Positions 6,040 to 8,047 of a stretch of DNA of 8,047 nucleotides are shown here, in pieces (position 1 is the stretch's first letter; each line of letters begins with the position of its first letter). The notes under the pieces were generated by a model. That model did not search any database. It was not told the origin of the DNA and was given only the letters and a program-made list of their open reading frames with translations. The stretch covers positions 1-8,047 of the forward strand of contig JBEKHI010000378.1 of the NCBI GenBank assembly GCA_050012355.1. The letters are read 5' to 3'. The position numbers were made by a program, and so were the translations under genes. Source of the DNA: JBEKHI01 sp050012355 (GTDB taxonomy: Bacteria; Actinomycetota; Actinomycetes; Streptosporangiales; Streptosporangiaceae).

Positions 6040-7185
6040 GATCTCGTCTCGCTGTACAAGGATCTCCATTCGCACCCGGAGTTGCCGTTCGCCGAGCACC
6101 GGACGGCGGCGATCGCCGCAGAGCGGCTGGACGCGGCTGGGTTCTCCGTGTTCACCGGTATCGGCGGCACCGGTGTCGCGGGCGTGCTGGGCAACGGCGA
6201 CGGCCCGGTGGTGCTGCTGCGCGCCGACATGGACGCGCTGCCGGTGCGGGAGGAGACCGGGCTCGACTACGCCAGCGACGTGGTCGCGACCGACGCGCGC
6301 GGCGAACACACCCCGGTGATGCACGCCTGCGGCCACGACATGCACGTGACCTGGCTGTGCGGGGCCGCGGCGTCGCTGGCCTCGTCGCGGCCGGACTGGG
6401 CCGGGACGGTGATCGCGGTGTTCCAGCCGGCCGAGGAGATCGCGGCCGGGGCCAAGGAGATGCTCGCGGACGGGCTGTACGACCGGACCGGGGTGCCGGA
6501 CTTCGTGCTCGGCCAGCACGTGTTCCCCGGGCAGGCGGGCCGGGCTCTTTACCGGGGTGGCCCGTTCCTCGGCGCCGCCGAGTCGTGGGACGTCACGTTG
6601 CACGGCCGCGGCGGGCACGGGTCACGTCCCGAGGTGACCGTGGACCCAGTGGTTTTGGCCGCGTCGGTGGTGATGCGGCTGCAGGGCCTGGTCGCCCGGG
6701 AGATCGCGCCGGCCGACAAGGGCGTCGTGACAGTATCCCGGCTACGGGCTGGGTACGCGGAGAACGTCATACCGGACGACGCGACGATCACGCTCAACTT
6801 CCGCGCCTTCGACCCGTCGGTGCTCTCTCGGTTGACCGATGGCGCGCGACGGATCATCGACGCCGAGGCGGTCGCCTCCGGTGCGCCCCGCCCGCCGTCG
6901 TACCGGACGCTCAGCTCGTTCCCGGTGACCATCAACGATCCTGGTCTGACCGCGTCGGTCGTGCCGGTGCTGCCGGACCCGGTGCAGATCGAGCCGATGA
7001 TGGGCAGCGAGGACTTCGGGCTGTTCGGTGTCGCGGCCGGGGTACCGTCCGTGTTCTGGGGCGTGGCGGGCTCCTTCGACGGCGCGCCCGGCAACCACTC
7101 GCCGCACTTCGCCCCGTCGATCGAGCCAACGCTCCCCGTCGGCGTCGCGGCGATGACCGCCGCCGCCCGCCACGTCCTCAGCTAG
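6034..7185 (+). CDS. M20D-type amidohydrolase/peptidase (hippurate hydrolase / N-acyl-amino-acid hydrolase family)
   Basis: A 383-residue cytosolic zinc- or manganese-type hydrolase, full length for the HipO/ILR1/AmhX group, which cleaves N-acyl or amide bonds of amino-acid conjugates. The N-terminus DLHSHPELPFAE (10-21) is typical. Metal-site motifs are LRADMDALP (62-70), HACGHDMH (97-104, with Cys99 and His101), the PAEE pair (132-135), GQHVFP (160-165, His162) and NHSPHF (354-359). The dimerisation domain starts near GRGGHGSRPE (191-200) and includes YAENVIPDDA (241-250). GSEDF (324-328) is the usual C-terminal signature. The segment between NDPGLT and GSEDF is somewhat short. The GTG at 6034 puts the family N-terminus in place; only a weak AGGG lies upstream (6022-6025). 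It follows a decayed hyuB tail, so it was probably once directly coupled to hyuB. It may process the product of HyuAB, but its substrate is not readable. It is not the M20C-type N-carbamoylase usually named HyuC. Confidence 0.93.
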   Translation: MSDLVSLYKDLHSHPELPFAEHRTAAIAAERLDAAGFSVFTGIGGTGVAGVLGNGDGPVVLLRADMDALPVREETGLDYASDVVATDARGEHTPVMHACGHDMHVTWLCGAAASLASSRPDWAGTVIAVFQPAEEIAAGAKEMLADGLYDRTGVPDFVLGQHVFPGQAGRALYRGGPFLGAAESWDVTLHGRGGHGSRPEVTVDPVVLAASVVMRLQGLVAREIAPADKGVVTVSRLRAGYAENVIPDDATITLNFRAFDPSVLSRLTDGARRIIDAEAVASGAPRPPSYRTLSSFPVTINDPGLTASVVPVLPDPVQIEPMMGSEDFGLFGVAAGVPSVFWGVAGSFDGAPGNHSPHFAPSIEPTLPVGVAAMTAAARHVLS

Positions 7186-7244
7186 GTCCTTCCCGCGCTC
7201 TTCGGCAGGCGCGGCTAGGGGCCGCGAACCCGGACCCGAAATGC

Positions 7245-7312
7245 GCGCTATGCCGGATATGGTCACCCATGGTGCTCCTACCGTGACCCCAGCGATGGGC
7301 CATCGATAGCGC
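7245..7312. other. Nested inverted repeats in the convergent intergenic region
   Basis: Two nested dyads are visible: GCGCTAT (7245-7251) pairs with ATAGCGC (7306-7312), and inside it GGTCAC (7261-7266) pairs with GTGACC (7283-7288). Together with the hairpin to the right they occupy most of the second half of the 192-base gap between two genes that end towards each other. The strand and the biological role are not determined by the sequence. Confidence 0.35.
7288..7305. repeat. 18-base direct repeat, copy 1
   Basis: CCCAGCGATGGGCCATCG differs in one base from the copy at 7319-7336, 31 bases away start to start (about three helical turns). It contains the near-perfect palindrome CGATGG-G-CCATCG (7293-7305). 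Confidence 0.65.
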
Positions 7313-7316
7313 CATA

Positions 7317-7343
7317 GGCCCAGCGGTGGGCCATCGCTGGGCC
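7317..7343. terminator. Putative bidirectional terminator hairpin
   Basis: GGCCCAGCG (7317-7325) and CGCTGGGCC (7335-7343) form a perfect 9-bp GC-rich stem around a 9-base loop. There is no T tract on either side, as is common in high-GC actinobacteria. It lies between the ends of the M20 gene and the minus-strand gene that stops at 7378, where a two-way terminator would be expected. A second pairing competes with it: CCCAGCGATGG (7288-7298) with CCATCGCTGGG (7331-7341), 11 bp. Function is inferred from position and symmetry. Confidence 0.5.
7319..7336. repeat. 18-base direct repeat, copy 2
   Basis: CCCAGCGGTGGGCCATCG matches copy 1 at 17 of 18 positions. The single change breaks the inner palindrome, but this copy instead forms part of the 9-bp hairpin at 7317-7343. 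Confidence 0.65.
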
Positions 7344-7377
7344 TGCGGGTCCGCGCTTCCCGGTGACTGGCACTTCC

Positions 7378-7977
7378 TTACCGGGGTGGCGATGGCGGAC
7401 GTGGTGGTTGGGGTGGCCGGGGCGGTTGCTGGATCGGGGGCATTCCCCAAGTCGGTTCCCGCCATCGCATCCCGAGGCCGCTTAGCGGCGGGCCCGGCGG
7501 ATCGCTCACCTGGTCCTCGGCGAGTTCGGCGCGTTCCTCGGCCTCAACGGCGACGTCTTCTGCCCGATCCGCCGTCGTGCGCGCGCTGTCGGCGGCCCGC
7601 TGGGCCCGGTCGGCGGTGTCTCGCAGCCGCTGCAGTTCCTGCTCGTCGGCCCAGTCTTCCGCCTCGTCGGCGGCGTCCCGGGCGGACATGGCGAGTATCT
7701 CTGCGTCATCAGCGTCTTGTTCAGCCAGCTCTGCTTTAGCCCGGGCGTCGGCGGCGGTGTCCCTGAGCCGGAACACAGTCAGTTGTGCGTCGATTTCCGC
7801 CGCCGGTACGCCGGCCTCGGCTGCCTCGCGGGCGTACCGCTCTTCTGGGCTAGCATCGTCGTTCGCGGCCGGCCCCTGGGTCGCCTTCCTGGCGACAATG
7901 TACGGTTCACCGGTCTGGGCCATACGCTGACGCGCGGCGGTTTTGTGAGCTTTATCCCTGGTCATGATCATCCGCAT
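7378..7977 (-). CDS. Coiled-coil protein of unknown function with N-terminal TGEPYIVAR motif and proline-rich tail
   Basis: A 199-residue soluble, strongly acidic protein; no function is recognised. Three parts are visible. A basic N-terminal segment at about 6-31 (TRDKAHKTAARQRMAQ, then TGEPYIVARK) resembles a short motif that I recall at the start of various uncharacterised actinobacterial proteins and that may bind nucleic acid or a partner; this is memory, not a search. Residues about 60-155 are almost all Ala, Glu, Asp, Arg and Leu and should form a long helix or coiled coil. It contains two related units beginning RLRDTA at 70 and 117. Residues about 159-199 are rich in Pro and Gly, with repeated PPRPP. 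No signal peptide or membrane segment is seen. The first ATG (7977) has no clear ribosome site. The third Met (codon 7965-7963), with GGA eight bases upstream, would give the tidy start MTRDKAHK and is a good alternative. Long open frames on the other strand are by-products of its composition. Confidence 0.75.
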   Translation of the reverse strand: MRMIMTRDKAHKTAARQRMAQTGEPYIVARKATQGPAANDDASPEERYAREAAEAGVPAAEIDAQLTVFRLRDTAADARAKAELAEQDADDAEILAMSARDAADEAEDWADEQELQRLRDTADRAQRAADSARTTADRAEDVAVEAEERAELAEDQVSDPPGPPLSGLGMRWREPTWGMPPIQQPPRPPQPPRPPSPPR

Positions 7978-8047
7978 CCCGGCGGGTCCGCCCGCGACTG
8001 CCCGCCAAGGTGGGAGCTTGACTAGGAGATCTCACACGCGAGTCGTT

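Noticed and set aside
6357..7286. Plus-strand open frame of 309 codons overlapping the M20 gene
   Set aside because: It is out of frame with the M20 gene, very Arg/Gly-rich, and lacks any motif; the M20 frame contains all the metal-site signatures.
7577..7930. Ser/Ala-rich plus-strand open frame of 117 codons
   Set aside because: It is the antisense of the Ala/Glu/Asp coiled coil, which automatically gives Ser/Ala-rich peptides.
7981..8006. GGCGGG / CCCGCC inverted repeat upstream of the coiled-coil gene
   Set aside because: A 6-bp GC-only dyad with a 14-base loop is common by chance in DNA of this composition.

Overview
The window comes from a high-GC actinomycete-type bacterium. GC-rich codon third positions, GTG start codons and 4-base GTGA stop/start overlaps support this, as does a short gene family of actinobacterial style at the right edge. 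The genus cannot be fixed from the sequence alone.

Positions 1-4639 are a tight plus-strand operon. It begins with the last codons of one gene (probably the partner permease), which overlap a PotC/ModB-type ABC transporter permease (40-819). The hydantoinase/5-oxoprolinase pair follows: hyuA (816-2750), joined to the permease by a GTGA overlap, and hyuB (about 2732-4639), which overlaps the end of hyuA. A complete M20D-type amidohydrolase/peptidase (6034-7185) lies on the same strand further on. Together these look like a catabolic unit: import of a small nitrogenous compound, ATP-dependent opening of a cyclic amide by HyuAB, and hydrolysis of an N-acyl or amide bond by the M20 enzyme. The substrate cannot be read from the sequence.

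Between hyuB and the M20 gene, on the opposite strand, sits an integral membrane acyltransferase of the acyltransferase-3 family (4646-5857). Just upstream of the M20 gene is a decayed second copy of the 3' end of hyuB. It is about 85% identical over about 60 bases and is joined to the M20 start by the same kind of GTGA overlap. The simplest reading is that hyuB and the M20 gene were once directly coupled, and that a cassette carrying the acyltransferase was placed between them, leaving hyuB-tail copies on both sides.

After the M20 gene a 192-base convergent intergenic region (7186-7377) is full of short dyads, including an 18-base direct repeat 31 bases apart and a 9-bp GC hairpin, probably a two-way terminator. 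The right edge carries a minus-strand gene (7378-7977) for a 199-residue protein of unknown function. It has a conserved-looking basic N-terminal motif (TGEPYIVAR), a long Ala/Glu/Asp coiled coil and a proline-rich tail. The last 70 bases hold only its upstream region. No tRNA, rRNA, CRISPR array, transposase or integrase was seen.
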